Assembly: GCF_005405425.1 (NCBI RefSeq)
Contig: NZ_BJEA01000008.1
Span: 1-64,000, forward strand
Direction of reading: 5' to 3'
DNA: 64,000 nucleotides
DNA from: Lactiplantibacillus modestisalitolerans
GTDB lineage: Bacteria > Bacillota > Bacilli > Lactobacillales > Lactobacillaceae
Of the stretch, positions 24,392-33,503 are shown one piece after another. Made by a program: the position numbers and the translations under genes. Each line of letters starts with the position of its first letter. Positions within the stretch are counted from its first letter, which is position 1. The notes under the pieces were generated by a model, which saw nothing but the letters and a program-made list of their open reading frames with translations, was not told where the DNA came from and did no database searches.

Positions 24392-26014
24392 TCAGTCAAT
24401 ATCCTGATGGTTCCAACTCTTTAAGAAGATTGGCAACCAATCGGGATTTTCCGGGGCCGCGTGCTTCCGCGGGTGTTCCGGATTGGCAATCACCGCCGCC
24501 GAATTAATCGCACTCAGCGGCACTTGTTCGAGATCAAAAGTTTCGTAGTTATAGAAGGCCAGGCAGCCGATTAAGCCAATATCGCGCTCGTGATCCGGGG
24601 TGGTCGTAAACAGCTGGACCGGATAACTCGGGTGGTTGACGATTCCGACGGTTGGGTCGTAATAGGTCAGCGCCAACAGCTCGTGGTAAACCGTCGCGTG
24701 AATCAGCGCTTGTAACAGCGTTTCATTGACCCCGGTCGTACTTCCGGCGGCTAAGTGGATGTACCGGCGATAATTCGCCAACGCGTGGTAGGCTTCGTCG
24801 CCCAACGTTACCCGTAACTTTTCAACCGTAATGTCCGAGATGCTCGGCGCTAACGGCTGACCGCCCTGATAATTTGGCAAGCCGGATACGAGTAGCGTTG
24901 CCAATTCCTCACGCGTCAAGGTAGCGTGCTTGCGAGTTGCCTGTAACGGCAAGTACGGGACGACCGGCGGCTTAGGAAATTGGAGCGCCACCCGCAGCGC
25001 CGGCTGGGTATACGGATTGCCATATGGTAGCCAACTCACCATAAAACTGGCGCCGTGGTGGGCCGCCACCGCGGCGACTCGGTAACTGACCTGCGCGTTA
25101 CTGGCGTTAGCTTCTAAGTTATCGTTCAGCCCCGTCAGCGCCTTAGTGCTTAGCCCAACCGCGTAAAAACTCGTTGCGTCCGTTAGCGCAATTGCCGAGC
25201 TCTCTGGATCTTGCCACCGGTTGATAACCCGGGCCTCGCTTGAGGCGATCCGGCAACTGACCTGGCTCGGCGCACTGACCTGCGACCAATCTGGCGTAAT
25301 CACGTAGCGCTTGCTGACAAAGAGGCGGTCGTCCGGCATTAGCCACGGGGACAGCGCGACGCACTGGTATGGGATCGGCCGGCCGTTGCAGGTGACCAGC
25401 AAGGTGCCCAGCGGCGTTTGCAAGCTGTGCTCCGGGAGCGTCCCCAAGGCCCCGGGTTGAATCGCCCGTAACCGCTGGCGAATTAGGAGCGGAGCCGTCA
25501 ATTGGCTCGCATCCGTGGCGGTGGCCGTCACCCGCCACAGTTGAATTTGGACCCGTTGCTGCTTGCGGTCCAACTTAGTGACGGTGCCGTAAAGCAATTC
25601 CGACTGATCCAGTAATTCCGCGTACGCCTGATTTTGGTAGCGGGCAACGTAGCCAATTTGGGCGTGCGCGGTTGACCACACCGAAATGGCGTTTTGGTCG
25701 TGCTGATTATCCGGCTCGCGCTGCAGGAGGACGACTACGCCCACTTCCAATGCCGCTAGCGTTTTGGCACTATTTTCCGCGTAACGTTCACCAACCACGT
25801 TCACCGTATCTAACGCAACGACCGGCAAGTCCGTCGCTTGTTTAGTTATCTGAACAATTTCGTTTGCACTCACGATGGCTACCGGTTGATCACTCTCACG
25901 TGGTTGCGCCAAGTAACGCCGCCCCTGGTCGAGCACGGCCAAAATCCGGTACGTTTGCGCGTCCGCCGTGGTAATTTGCATCCCTACTTCTACTGCTTGT
26001 ACGATCGGTACCAA
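24392..26014 (-). CDS. HIRAN-domain protein of unknown function
   Basis: A 540-residue soluble protein. Residues about 71-140 form a HIRAN domain: NVVGERYAENSAKTL, LLQREPDNQHDQNAISVW and IGYVARYQN are the landmark blocks. HIRAN domains bind DNA ends in eukaryotic helicases such as HLTF; in bacteria they occur in proteins of unknown role. The remaining 400 residues are unrecognised, with no helicase motifs or membrane segments. The TTG start has GAGG only a few bases upstream, so the true start is uncertain. Single gene between Nudix (convergent) and a flavoprotein. Confidence 0.65.
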   Translation of the reverse strand: MVPIVQAVEVGMQITTADAQTYRILAVLDQGRRYLAQPRESDQPVAIVSANEIVQITKQATDLPVVALDTVNVVGERYAENSAKTLAALEVGVVVLLQREPDNQHDQNAISVWSTAHAQIGYVARYQNQAYAELLDQSELLYGTVTKLDRKQQRVQIQLWRVTATATDASQLTAPLLIRQRLRAIQPGALGTLPEHSLQTPLGTLLVTCNGRPIPYQCVALSPWLMPDDRLFVSKRYVITPDWSQVSAPSQVSCRIASSEARVINRWQDPESSAIALTDATSFYAVGLSTKALTGLNDNLEANASNAQVSYRVAAVAAHHGASFMVSWLPYGNPYTQPALRVALQFPKPPVVPYLPLQATRKHATLTREELATLLVSGLPNYQGGQPLAPSISDITVEKLRVTLGDEAYHALANYRRYIHLAAGSTTGVNETLLQALIHATVYHELLALTYYDPTVGIVNHPSYPVQLFTTTPDHERDIGLIGCLAFYNYETFDLEQVPLSAINSAAVIANPEHPRKHAAPENPDWLPIFLKSWNHQDID

Positions 26015-26105
26015 CCCCCTCGCTTAACTTACTCTCATTATACGAAAGCTTGCTCCTTCATGAAAGCCTTAACAAAAATTCCCGTGAACCGCCCCCAGTT
26101 ATAAA

Positions 26106-26133
26106 ATGAGACTGTGACCTTGGTCGCAGCCTC
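26106..26133 (-). terminator. Terminator hairpin between the flavoprotein and HIRAN genes
   Basis: Minus strand: GAGGCTGCGACC-AA-GGTCACAGTCTC followed by ATTTTAT, with two mismatches. Confidence 0.6.
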
Positions 26134-26161
26134 TTGTGTGTCTTCGAACGTTAATAGCCGA

Positions 26162-26198
26162 AGCGTGTGCCAAAAGTCAACCGACTTTTGACACACGC
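26162..26198 (-). terminator. Second hairpin after the flavoprotein gene
   Basis: Arms AGCGTGTGCCAAAAGT and ACTTTTGACACACGCT, one mismatch, 8-11 bp after the flavoprotein stop. No T-tract. A similar hairpin follows the choloylglycine-hydrolase-family gene at 58.9 kb. Confidence 0.5.
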
Positions 26199-26209
26199 TC
26201 TAAAGTTAG

Positions 26210-27604
26210 TTAGTCCGTTTGCCGATCGCGGAAAACTTGTTGGCCCGCCTGACGTCCAAAAACGACCGTTTCGGCGATCGAGTTACCACCAATTCGGTTA
26301 TTGCCATGCAAACCGCCAACGACTTCCCCCGCCGCGTACAGGCCGGGGATGACGTGCCCGCTAGTATCAAGCACCTGCGTTTCCGCGTTAATTTTCACAC
26401 CGCCCATGGTGTAGTGAACCGCCGGGGCGATCCGGATTGCCCCAAACGGTCCGGTCGTCAACGCGTGCAATCCCGTCTGACGGTTAAACGCACCATCATT
26501 TTCCGCGGCTACCGCCTGATTCCAAGTGGTTACCGTGGCCGTTAAGTTCGCCGCATCTAAATCTAACTGCGCAGCTAACGCCGGAACGCTTGCCGCGGTC
26601 GTCACCAAACCCACGTGGTCGTAAAAGTTAATCGCCGGCACCCGCGTCCGTACCGCTTGATCAAAAATCAGCGTAGCGTGCCGGGTCGGTAACCCGTCAA
26701 TTGCAGCGGTCACGTTTTTGCGGGTATCCAATTCATTGACGAACCGCTTACCGGTTTGATCAACTAAAATTGCGCCCTCGCCCCGGACGGCCTCACCAAT
26801 TAAATAGGCGTGGTCGGTTTCCTGTTGAACGGTCGGGTGAACTTGAATCTGGTCCATATCCACGAGTTGCGCGCCCGCCCGTTCAGCTAATTGCAACCCA
26901 TCCCCGGTTGCGCCCGGTTGATTCGTCGTTCGGTAACCAGCTAAGTCGGGCCGGTAACGCGTAATCAGCTCCGGATTCGCACCGAAGCCACCGGTCGCTA
27001 AAATCACGCTGCGCGCTCGAATCAGCCGCGTCTGCCCATCCGTCAACCGCACCTGCGCGCCGGTGACCCGAGCATCGTGCCGGTGCAAATCCGTCACCGT
27101 GACGCCCGTAAATAATGGAATCTTAGCGGCCGCAACGGCCTTCAGCAATTGGGTAACTAAGAAGCCCCCAATCGGCGCCAAACTGCTTGGGCGGTGCGTC
27201 CGCGGTACCCGCATCCCCCCGGTAATCGTCAGGTCGTCCAGTTGGATAGCATGTGCGGCCAACCAGTCAATGGCGAGCGCCCCGTGACTCGTAAAGTACG
27301 CTAATAATGCCGGGTCATTTTGACCACCACCGCCGGCTAGCGTTTCACGGTAAAAATCCGTGTAACTGTCCACCACGTGGTGCTTTAATTGCACCAGCGT
27401 TTCGGCGGCGTTCATCCCGGAAGAGGCCCGGGTCGTGTTCCCACCAATCTTAGTCATTTTTTCTAAAATTACCGGGTGTAACCCCAGTTCATGGGCCTGT
27501 AACGCACTCACGAGCCCGGTACTACCCGAGCCAATAATAACGACGTCGTACTGCGCAGCCAGCGTTGCTTCGGCGCTCGGTTCAAAGTGAAAAGCGGTTG
27601 CCAT
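26210..27604 (-). CDS. Fumarate reductase-like flavoprotein (FAD-binding)
   Basis: A 464-residue soluble flavoprotein of the fumarate reductase/succinate dehydrogenase superfamily. The dinucleotide-binding motif is at about 23-31 (IIGSGSTGL), followed by GGNTTRASSGMNAA, the substrate-cap region with GEAVRGEGAILVDQTGKRFVNE, and the C-terminal HYTMGGVKIN and GNNRIGGNSIAE blocks typical of flavocytochrome c-like reductases. There is no heme domain, FMN-binding domain or signal peptide. It could reduce fumarate, urocanate or another enoate using cytosolic flavins. A parS site lies 39 bp upstream. Confidence 0.85.
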   Translation of the reverse strand: MATAFHFEPSAEATLAAQYDVVIIGSGSTGLVSALQAHELGLHPVILEKMTKIGGNTTRASSGMNAAETLVQLKHHVVDSYTDFYRETLAGGGGQNDPALLAYFTSHGALAIDWLAAHAIQLDDLTITGGMRVPRTHRPSSLAPIGGFLVTQLLKAVAAAKIPLFTGVTVTDLHRHDARVTGAQVRLTDGQTRLIRARSVILATGGFGANPELITRYRPDLAGYRTTNQPGATGDGLQLAERAGAQLVDMDQIQVHPTVQQETDHAYLIGEAVRGEGAILVDQTGKRFVNELDTRKNVTAAIDGLPTRHATLIFDQAVRTRVPAINFYDHVGLVTTAASVPALAAQLDLDAANLTATVTTWNQAVAAENDGAFNRQTGLHALTTGPFGAIRIAPAVHYTMGGVKINAETQVLDTSGHVIPGLYAAGEVVGGLHGNNRIGGNSIAETVVFGRQAGQQVFRDRQTD

Positions 27605-27642
27605 CTTGTCATCCCCCGTTGTTTTTCAAGTTATGTAACCAA

Positions 27643-27658
27643 TGTTTCACGTGAAACA
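27643..27658. other. parS site 1
   Basis: TGTTTCACGTGAAACA, exact match to the ParB-binding consensus TGTTNCACGTGAAACA; intergenic. One of five in the window. Confidence 0.93.
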
Positions 27659-27728
27659 TTGGGCGTGAGGTCCACCACGTGCATGCAACCCCGCGATTAA
27701 TTTTACCGTATTTTAAGCGCAACTGCCG

Positions 27729-28460
27729 TTATTTACAAGCGGCAATCCACTGCGCAAATAAGCGCGCCTGAACACTGTCGGCTTGCTGCATCATTTCGGG
27801 GTGCCACTGGACACCCAGTTGTAAGCCACCGGCCGTTGCTTCAATTGCTTCCACCACCTGGTCGGGGGCGGTTGCAACCGTTTGAAACCCGGGTGCAATT
27901 TTCCGTAACGTTTGGTGGTGAAACGAATTGACCGCCACCTTGGTCGCCCCCAAGTAACTCGCTAACACGGAGTCCGGTGTTACGGCCACGTCGTGAATCC
28001 CGTAAGCCGCTAGCTGCCCCTGCATATGTTTCAGCACACCCTGACCGCTCGGCATTGCGCTCACGTCCTGATACAACGTCCCACCGTAGCAGACATTCAA
28101 AATTTGGACCCCGCGGCAAATTCCTAAGATTGGTTTGTGGACGGCGTGCACCGCCTTGATCAGCGCCAGTTCGTAAGTGTCCCGCTCGGGGTCGATCCCT
28201 CCTAGTTTCGCACTAGCGGCCTCACCGTACGTCGCGGGCGCAACGTCGTGCCCACCGCACAGTAGTAAACCATCAATCACCGGGACGTAACGGGCAATCG
28301 TTTCCGGGTCAGTCGTCACCGGCAAAATTAGCGGCACCCCGCCATTTTCCGTTACCGAGCGTAAATAATCGCGGTTAACGTAGTCGCGCTGCCGGCCGGG
28401 AAACATTTGACTGTCCACGATCAACGTCCCGGGTGCGATTCCAATCATTGGTTTAGCCAT
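27729..28460 (-). CDS. Class I glutamine amidotransferase, gamma-glutamyl-GABA hydrolase type (peptidase C26)
   Basis: A 243-residue cytosolic hydrolase. Nucleophile Cys115 in LGICRGVQ, with His220 and Glu222 in QWHPE completing the triad; the CGGHDVAP block matches the PuuD family. Such enzymes release glutamate from gamma-glutamyl compounds. Start at 28460 chosen for its GAGGGA site. It lies between parS site 1 and the terminator of the thi operon; likely monocistronic. Natural substrate unknown. Confidence 0.85.
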   Translation of the reverse strand: MAKPMIGIAPGTLIVDSQMFPGRQRDYVNRDYLRSVTENGGVPLILPVTTDPETIARYVPVIDGLLLCGGHDVAPATYGEAASAKLGGIDPERDTYELALIKAVHAVHKPILGICRGVQILNVCYGGTLYQDVSAMPSGQGVLKHMQGQLAAYGIHDVAVTPDSVLASYLGATKVAVNSFHHQTLRKIAPGFQTVATAPDQVVEAIEATAGGLQLGVQWHPEMMQQADSVQARLFAQWIAACK

Positions 28461-28478
28461 TCCAATTCCCTCTTTCTC

Positions 28479-28512
28479 AAAAAAAGCCCCGGCCAAACGG
28501 CAACCGGGACTA
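28479..28512 (-). terminator. Terminator of the thiMDE operon
   Basis: Minus strand stem AGTCCCGG with CCGGGGCT and inner GCC/GGC pairing, followed by TTTTTTT. Confidence 0.75.
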
Positions 28513-28573
28513 ACAGTTAAAGTTTGATTAAAATCACCTTAAAACGCGAACCGTTAAAAGTCAACTACGAGAC

Positions 28574-29221
28574 TTATTGCGCGGCCCGGCGCATCAACGC
28601 GACCGTTTGCGCGATATCCGGACTCTGCGCAATCATTGAAATGACAGCGGATCCGGCCGCCCCGGTTGCGGCAATTGGTGCGAGTTGGTCTTCAGTAATT
28701 CCGCCAATTGCCACGATGGGCCGGGTACTGGCCGCCACGAGTTGTTGCAGGCCGGCCAGACCAACAACGGGGTCGGCATCGGCTTTCGAGCTGGTCGGAA
28801 AAATTGGACCGCTTCCTAGGTAAGCCAGGCCGGCGATTTGATTGGCCGCCCGCACTTCAGCCAGCGTGGAACACGATAACCCGACAAACAACCGCCCGTT
28901 AACGCGGTTCAAAACGTCAACAATCCGGTCATCTTTCTGCCCAACGTGGAGCCCGTCCGCCTCGAGTAACAGGGCTAGCGTCACGTCATCGTCAACGATG
29001 AAGGGCACCCCGGCTTGGTGACAACGGTCGCGTAAGCGCAACCCCAACGATAACCGTTCGGCGGCCGTTAACCGGCTCGTCCCCTTATCGCGGTACTGAA
29101 AGGCCGTGATGCCCGCCGTCAGCGCAGCTTGCAAAACGGCTTCGAGGTCGCGGTCCCCGACATCTTGGGTCCCACAAACAAAGTAGGCTTGTAACTGGCT
29201 TGCATCAAATTCAAGCGTCAT
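28574..29221 (-). CDS. thiE: Thiamine-phosphate synthase
   Basis: Joins HMP-pyrophosphate and thiazole phosphate to thiamine monophosphate. 215 residues, TIM barrel with the signatures TAFQYRDKG, VPFIVDDDVTLAL, GLHVGQKD, YLGSGPIFPTSSK and PIVAIGGI. It overlaps the end of thiD by 11 bp and has GGGAGGTG upstream. Last gene of thiM-thiD-thiE, so regulated by the TPP riboswitch at 30.9 kb. No thiC or thiazole-synthesis genes are present in the window, pointing to salvage rather than full synthesis. Confidence 0.97.
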   Translation of the reverse strand: MTLEFDASQLQAYFVCGTQDVGDRDLEAVLQAALTAGITAFQYRDKGTSRLTAAERLSLGLRLRDRCHQAGVPFIVDDDVTLALLLEADGLHVGQKDDRIVDVLNRVNGRLFVGLSCSTLAEVRAANQIAGLAYLGSGPIFPTSSKADADPVVGLAGLQQLVAASTRPIVAIGGITEDQLAPIAATGAAGSAVISMIAQSPDIAQTVALMRRAAQ

Positions 29222-30035
29222 GGACGGTCACCTCCCGGCTCAGCGGTGCCCAGTGATTCAGCGGACCGTGGCCATGGCCCACTTGAATGGTATCGCGAAT
29301 CGTACCGGTAACGTAAGCCTTGGCGGTTTGGATGGCTGCCGCAACGTCTACGCCCTTCGCGAGTTCCGCCGTAATGCAGGCCGACAACGTATCCCCGGTG
29401 CCGTGGGTGCGAACGGTATCCGTCCGCGGCGCCGCCAGCCAAAAGGCCGTGCCATCAGCTAAACGGACGTAGTCGTTCGCCATCTGTGGGTCGGCGCCGT
29501 GGCCGCCCTTAATGATCACGTTCTGAGCACCCAGCGCTTGCAACGCCTGCCCGGCGCGCACCATGCCGTCAGCATCGATAATGGTTAGCCCGGTCAGCCG
29601 TTGTGCTTCCGGCAAGTTCGGGGTGACCACCGTGGCTAACGGGACCAGTTCGTCACGGACGGTCGTAATCGCATCGTCCGCTAACAAGGCCGCACCGCCC
29701 TTAGCAATCATGACCGGGTCAACCGTCAGCGGGCCAAAGTCGTAACGCTTTAAATTCTCGGCAACGCAGTGGACGTGCTCGGCGTCCGCTAGCATGCCCG
29801 TTTTGCACGCCAAAATCTTCAAATCATCCGCCAACGACGCACACTGTTCATCAATTAATTTCGGGGGGAGCGCCATAAAGTCCTGAACCCCGCGGGTATT
29901 TTGGGCGGTCACCGCCACCACGACCGCCGTCGCAAAGACGTGCCGCATTTGCATCGTTTTCAGGTCCGCCATCACGCCGGCACCGCCGCCACTATCAGTC
30001 CCGGCCAACGTTAACGCTTGTGGAAATTCATTCAT
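29211..30035 (-). CDS. thiD: Hydroxymethylpyrimidine/phosphomethylpyrimidine kinase
   Basis: Phosphorylates HMP and HMP-phosphate for thiamine formation. 274 residues, ribokinase-like fold: ALTLAGTDSGGGAGVMADLKT at the N-terminus, VTAQNTRGVQ, DPVMIAKGG, VTPNLPEAQRLTG, IIKGGHG and the anion-hole motif THGTGDTLSACI with catalytic Asp. GGAGGAAC precedes the ATG. Middle gene of the operon, 15 bp after thiM. Confidence 0.97.
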   Translation of the reverse strand: MNEFPQALTLAGTDSGGGAGVMADLKTMQMRHVFATAVVVAVTAQNTRGVQDFMALPPKLIDEQCASLADDLKILACKTGMLADAEHVHCVAENLKRYDFGPLTVDPVMIAKGGAALLADDAITTVRDELVPLATVVTPNLPEAQRLTGLTIIDADGMVRAGQALQALGAQNVIIKGGHGADPQMANDYVRLADGTAFWLAAPRTDTVRTHGTGDTLSACITAELAKGVDVAAAIQTAKAYVTGTIRDTIQVGHGHGPLNHWAPLSREVTVHDA

Positions 30036-30050
30036 TCTTAAAGTTCCTCC

Positions 30051-30839
30051 CTATTCTAATTTTTGAATTGCGGTTAGCTCTGGACCACTAACCAAGCTGA
30101 GTTTATCAATCAAATCAATGCCGAAGGTCGCCGGCCGGTTAGCCGTCAATTGCCGCGCCACTAACTCACCGCTCGCCGCAAAAACGAGGCACGCGGTTTG
30201 GGCCGCTTCAAACGGATCGGTACTGACCGCTAAAAAGGCCGCAACGATGCTCGATAACAGGTCGCCCGAACCGACGTGGCGCTGAAATAACGGCGTACCG
30301 TTCAGGACTTTCGCGACCCGCGTCCCATCCGTGATCACGTCGGTCGGTCCCGACAAAATCACTATGCAGTGAAACCGCTGTGCGCAAGCCCGTGCAATGG
30401 CAACCAAGTCCCCATTCCCGGTCCCCGCGTCAATGCCCCGTGCCTGCCAGTCTACGTCCGCCAACGCGGCAATTTCACCGGCATTCCCGCGAATCACGGT
30501 CACGTCCAGCGCGGCTAACAACTCAAGTGCGACCCGCTTGCGGTAAGTGACCGCCCCGACTGCGACCGGATCGAGGACCACCGGTTTCTGATACTGGGCG
30601 GCAAACTGGCCGACCGCGTGCATCTGCGCCACCTGTGAAGTCGTCAAAGTTCCGAGGTTCAAGCAAACCGCCCCCGCTAGTTGTACGAGTGGTTCAGCTT
30701 CCTGAACTTCGGCCGACATGATTGGTGACGCTCCCAGCGCATTTAAGCCGTTAGCCACGTCTTGAATGGTCACCAAATTAGCCAAGTTTAAAACGATCGG
30801 GTTGCGTTGCCGTAGTTCACTTAATAAATTAATTGCCAT
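30051..30839 (-). CDS. thiM: Hydroxyethylthiazole kinase
   Basis: Phosphorylates the thiazole alcohol in thiamine salvage. 262 residues from the ATG at 30839 (AAGGAGGA upstream). Signatures include QRNPIVLNLANLVT, PIMSAEVQEAEPLV, the KPVVLDPVAVGA block, VIRGNAGEIAAL and the kinase motif VGSGDLLSSIVAAF. First gene of the thi operon, directly behind the riboswitch terminator. Confidence 0.96.
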   Translation of the reverse strand: MAINLLSELRQRNPIVLNLANLVTIQDVANGLNALGASPIMSAEVQEAEPLVQLAGAVCLNLGTLTTSQVAQMHAVGQFAAQYQKPVVLDPVAVGAVTYRKRVALELLAALDVTVIRGNAGEIAALADVDWQARGIDAGTGNGDLVAIARACAQRFHCIVILSGPTDVITDGTRVAKVLNGTPLFQRHVGSGDLLSSIVAAFLAVSTDPFEAAQTACLVFAASGELVARQLTANRPATFGIDLIDKLSLVSGPELTAIQKLE

Positions 30840-30872
30840 TCCGTTTTCCTCCTTAGCGCGGGCGCACGGTTT

Positions 30873-30913
30873 AAAAAAACGACCACCGATCAACGTGCAT
30901 GATCCAGTGGTCG
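30873..30913 (-). terminator. Riboswitch-controlled terminator upstream of thiM
   Basis: Minus strand stem CGACCAC-TG-GATCA paired with TGATC-G-GTGGTCG, followed by TTTTTTT: an intrinsic terminator at the 3' side of the TPP aptamer. Confidence 0.85.
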
Positions 30914-30930
30914 CCCCCTTTGACGCCGAC

Positions 30931-31019
30931 ACTTTCCCTACGCAAGTCTGAACTTACAGGTTCAAAGGGATCGGCACACTCAGCGCCGTCTCAGCCCATT
31001 TTTGGACACCCCTAGTGTT
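30931..31019 (-). promoter_or_regulatory. TPP riboswitch (THI element)
   Basis: On the minus strand: ACTAGGGGTGTCC, GGGCTGAGACGG, CCCTTTGAACCTGT and GCGTAGGGAAAGTG occur in order, the conserved blocks of the thiamine pyrophosphate aptamer (P2/P3 with CUGAGA, P4/P5 with GCGUAGGGAA). With the terminator that follows, TPP binding should stop transcription of thiMDE. Confidence 0.96.
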
Positions 31020-31137
31020 AGAAATTACTTCTAGTCTAACGATTGTTAGCGTTTTCGTCAACGGTGCGAATGTTCGTAGATTGCCCAAAGTCGGCTATAA
31101 TAAGAGTAGCTGAATTTCATAGAAAAGAGTGATTTGC

Positions 31138-32109
31138 ATGCAAGCTTTAGTGGTACCAACGGCAACGACCCACACGTTACGGGCGTTACAGTGGCAAGAA
31201 CGACCGATGCCCGCCGTGGGTCGTGATGACGTGTTGATCAAGACCCAAGCCGTCGGACTCAACCCCGTTGATTATAAATTAGTCACCGAACCGCACCCCC
31301 AGTGGCACTACCCGCACGTTCTCGGGTTGGACGTCGCCGGAATCGTGGAAGCGGTCGGGGCCAACGTCACTGACTTTCACCCTGGTCAACGGGTCTGCGG
31401 TCACGACAACTTGGCAAACGACGGTTGCTTTGCCGAGTACGTCAGCTTTCCCGCCGCAGCGCTCGCCCCAATTCCGAGCACCGTTAGCTTCGAAACGGCC
31501 GCGGCCAGTCTGTGCGCCGGGTTGACTGCTTACCAAGCCATCCACCGTAAGGCCAACTTAGCCGCCGTTCAAACGGTCCTGATTCACGCGGGCGCCGGTG
31601 GTGTTGGTAGTATGGCAATCCAGCTAGCTCAGGCGGCCGGCAAGACGGTTTACACCACCGTCTCGGCGCATAAACAGGCCTTCGTGGCCCGGTTGCACCC
31701 CGCGGCCCAAATTGATTACCGCCAGGAAGACGTCACCACGCGCTTAACCGAACTGACCCACGGGCAGGGAGTCGACCTGATCGTTAATTCGATTGGCCAC
31801 CCCGAAGCCGACTTGCCGCGCCTGGCCTATAATGGCCAACTCGTCTGCATTTTGGCTGCGCCTGAGCACTTTCCTACCGAGCAACCAGTCACGATTAGTC
31901 GCATCGACCTCGGTGGCGCCCACCGGAGCAAAAATCCGGCCCAAGTCGCCGACCTCGGCCGGATGACCCGTAGCCTCTTACAACTCGTCGCCGACCAAAA
32001 AGTCGACCCGCTGATCAGCCAAGTGCTGACGCGCGACGACCTCGTCACCGGCCTGAGCCAGTTGCAGGCCGACCAAGTGGTGGGCAAATTAGTCGTTAAT
32101 TTTGATTAA
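31138..32109 (+). CDS. Zinc-independent medium-chain dehydrogenase (quinone oxidoreductase-like)
   Basis: An NADPH-dependent oxidoreductase of the MDR superfamily, 323 residues. The N-terminal GroES-like part has VGLNPVDYK and HVLGLDVAGIVEAVG; the cofactor motif AGAGGVGSMAIQLA is at 151-164. The catalytic zinc ligands of true alcohol dehydrogenases are absent, as in quinone and enone reductases. I chose the ATG at 31138; the GTG at 31129 sits inside the weak ribosome site. Repeat copy C begins 1-2 bp after the stop codon. Confidence 0.85.
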   Translation: MQALVVPTATTHTLRALQWQERPMPAVGRDDVLIKTQAVGLNPVDYKLVTEPHPQWHYPHVLGLDVAGIVEAVGANVTDFHPGQRVCGHDNLANDGCFAEYVSFPAAALAPIPSTVSFETAAASLCAGLTAYQAIHRKANLAAVQTVLIHAGAGGVGSMAIQLAQAAGKTVYTTVSAHKQAFVARLHPAAQIDYRQEDVTTRLTELTHGQGVDLIVNSIGHPEADLPRLAYNGQLVCILAAPEHFPTEQPVTISRIDLGGAHRSKNPAQVADLGRMTRSLLQLVADQKVDPLISQVLTRDDLVTGLSQLQADQVVGKLVVNFD

Positions 32110-32110
32110 C

Positions 32111-32312
32111 AAACCAAATTGGCGTTGAGATTGCCGCCAGCAGCGGGTGTAACCGGGTGGCTGGAACACTGCGGGCATCGATTTGAGCTCACTCAGAAAA
32201 GCACTGAGCAATCTCAAATTCGAGCCTTATTCTAAGCCGGAAGAACTGCACTTCCGACTAAGAATAATTTCGCAGTTGAGCCATGGTTACACCCGCTACT
32301 GGCTAGATTTGC
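32111..32312 (+). repeat. Dispersed palindromic element, copy C
   Basis: Full copy of the 200-bp element starting almost at the dehydrogenase stop codon and co-oriented with it. Its second hairpin has GGAAG paired with CTTCC where copy A has GAAAG paired with CTTTC, a compensatory difference. The 245 bp that follow are AT-rich and show no gene. Confidence 0.85.
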
Positions 32313-32558
32313 CCTAATACTAAATTCCGCGTATTACCTTAGCAGGTCTCAACTACTAAAGATAATTCTGCAGTACACTTACTAAATACGTACGGAAATT
32401 TACGTTTGATTTTCTACGTCTTGTCGATAGAATTGTTGTTAAATCAACGTTTTATGATAAAAATTTAGGAGCTAGGTTTTTGGTACTCCTAATGAGTTTA
32501 TTGCGAATCCAACTAGCACCCCTTTTTTACCAAAACAACCCTGGTTGAAACAGGGCCG

Positions 32559-32619
32559 AAAAAAGCACTACCCTCTTAACAGTTCGCGCACGCGGCGGAC
32601 TCATAGGGGTAGTGCTTTT
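32559..32619 (-). terminator. Terminator of the larA-E operon
   Basis: Arms AAAAGCACTACCC and GGGGTAGTGCTTTT with a GC-rich loop, 23 bp after the larE stop; the minus-strand 3' side is T-rich. Confidence 0.75.
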
Positions 32620-32641
32620 ATTCATTACTTACCGGTTAACT

Positions 32642-33472
32642 TTAAGCGAACGCTTCAACTTGTTGCTTAGTTAACGTGTCGTTCATCCGACCACTCCGGA
32701 AGCCACCTAAATCAAGGGTGACGTAGCGGAAGCCTAACGATTGTAATTGACGGTTAACCCGGTCATTGAAGACCAAGAAATCGCCGATCCGCGCTTCTGG
32801 TAATTCGATCCGCGCAATGTCGTCGTGGAACCGAACCCGGACCGTTGGGAAGCCCAAGCTCCGTAAGTACTTTTCAGCGGCCATGACTTGCGCGATGTTT
32901 TCGTGGGTCAAGGTCGTATTGTATGGGAAACGGGACGAAACGGAGCAGGAAGCCACTTTGTTCCAGTTCGTTAAGCCAAGTTCCTGAGCTAAGGCCCGTA
33001 CGTCAACTTTAAAGAAGTCGGCTTCCTGTAATAGGCTCCGGGCACCGGCTTCGGTCCGGGCTTTCAAACCTGGTCGGTAGTCGGTCTCGTCGTTTTTGAT
33101 CATGCCGTCCAAAACCGCGTGACTGCCGTTGGCCGCGGCGATTTCATTTAAGCGGTTGTAGAACATTTTTTTAGCGTAGTACCAGCTGTCCGGGGTGTTT
33201 TGTTTGATGTGGTCGTCGCTTAAGTAGTCGAGCGTCGTCGTTTGAACGGTCGCACCCAGTTCTTCGGCTAAGGAAACCGCCTTATCAAATTCTTCATCCG
33301 TAAACAGTTCGGAGTTGGCAACGACGGCCGTCACGTTATCGGCGCCCAGAACGTTTAACGCCATCTTCAAAACTAACGTACTATCGATCCCACCAGAAAA
33401 GGCGACCGTGACCGTCTTTAAATCTTTCAATAATTGCGTTAAAGTTGCTTTTTTAGTTGCTAATGTTGACAT
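32642..33472 (-). CDS. larE: LarE, ATP-dependent sacrificial sulfur transferase
   Basis: Adds sulfur to the pyridinium dicarboxylate intermediate of the nickel-pincer nucleotide cofactor, giving up its own cysteine sulfur. 276 residues; PP-loop AFSGGIDSTL at 24-33. Cys176 in ASCSVSSRFPYN coincides in number with the sacrificial cysteine of L. plantarum LarE, and no extra iron-sulfur cysteines are seen. Last gene of larABCDE; followed by a terminator. Confidence 0.95.
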   Translation of the reverse strand: MSTLATKKATLTQLLKDLKTVTVAFSGGIDSTLVLKMALNVLGADNVTAVVANSELFTDEEFDKAVSLAEELGATVQTTTLDYLSDDHIKQNTPDSWYYAKKMFYNRLNEIAAANGSHAVLDGMIKNDETDYRPGLKARTEAGARSLLQEADFFKVDVRALAQELGLTNWNKVASCSVSSRFPYNTTLTHENIAQVMAAEKYLRSLGFPTVRVRFHDDIARIELPEARIGDFLVFNDRVNRQLQSLGFRYVTLDLGGFRSGRMNDTLTKQQVEAFA

Positions 33473-33503
33473 TATTGTAGCCTTCTTTTATAAATTTTTA
33501 CTG

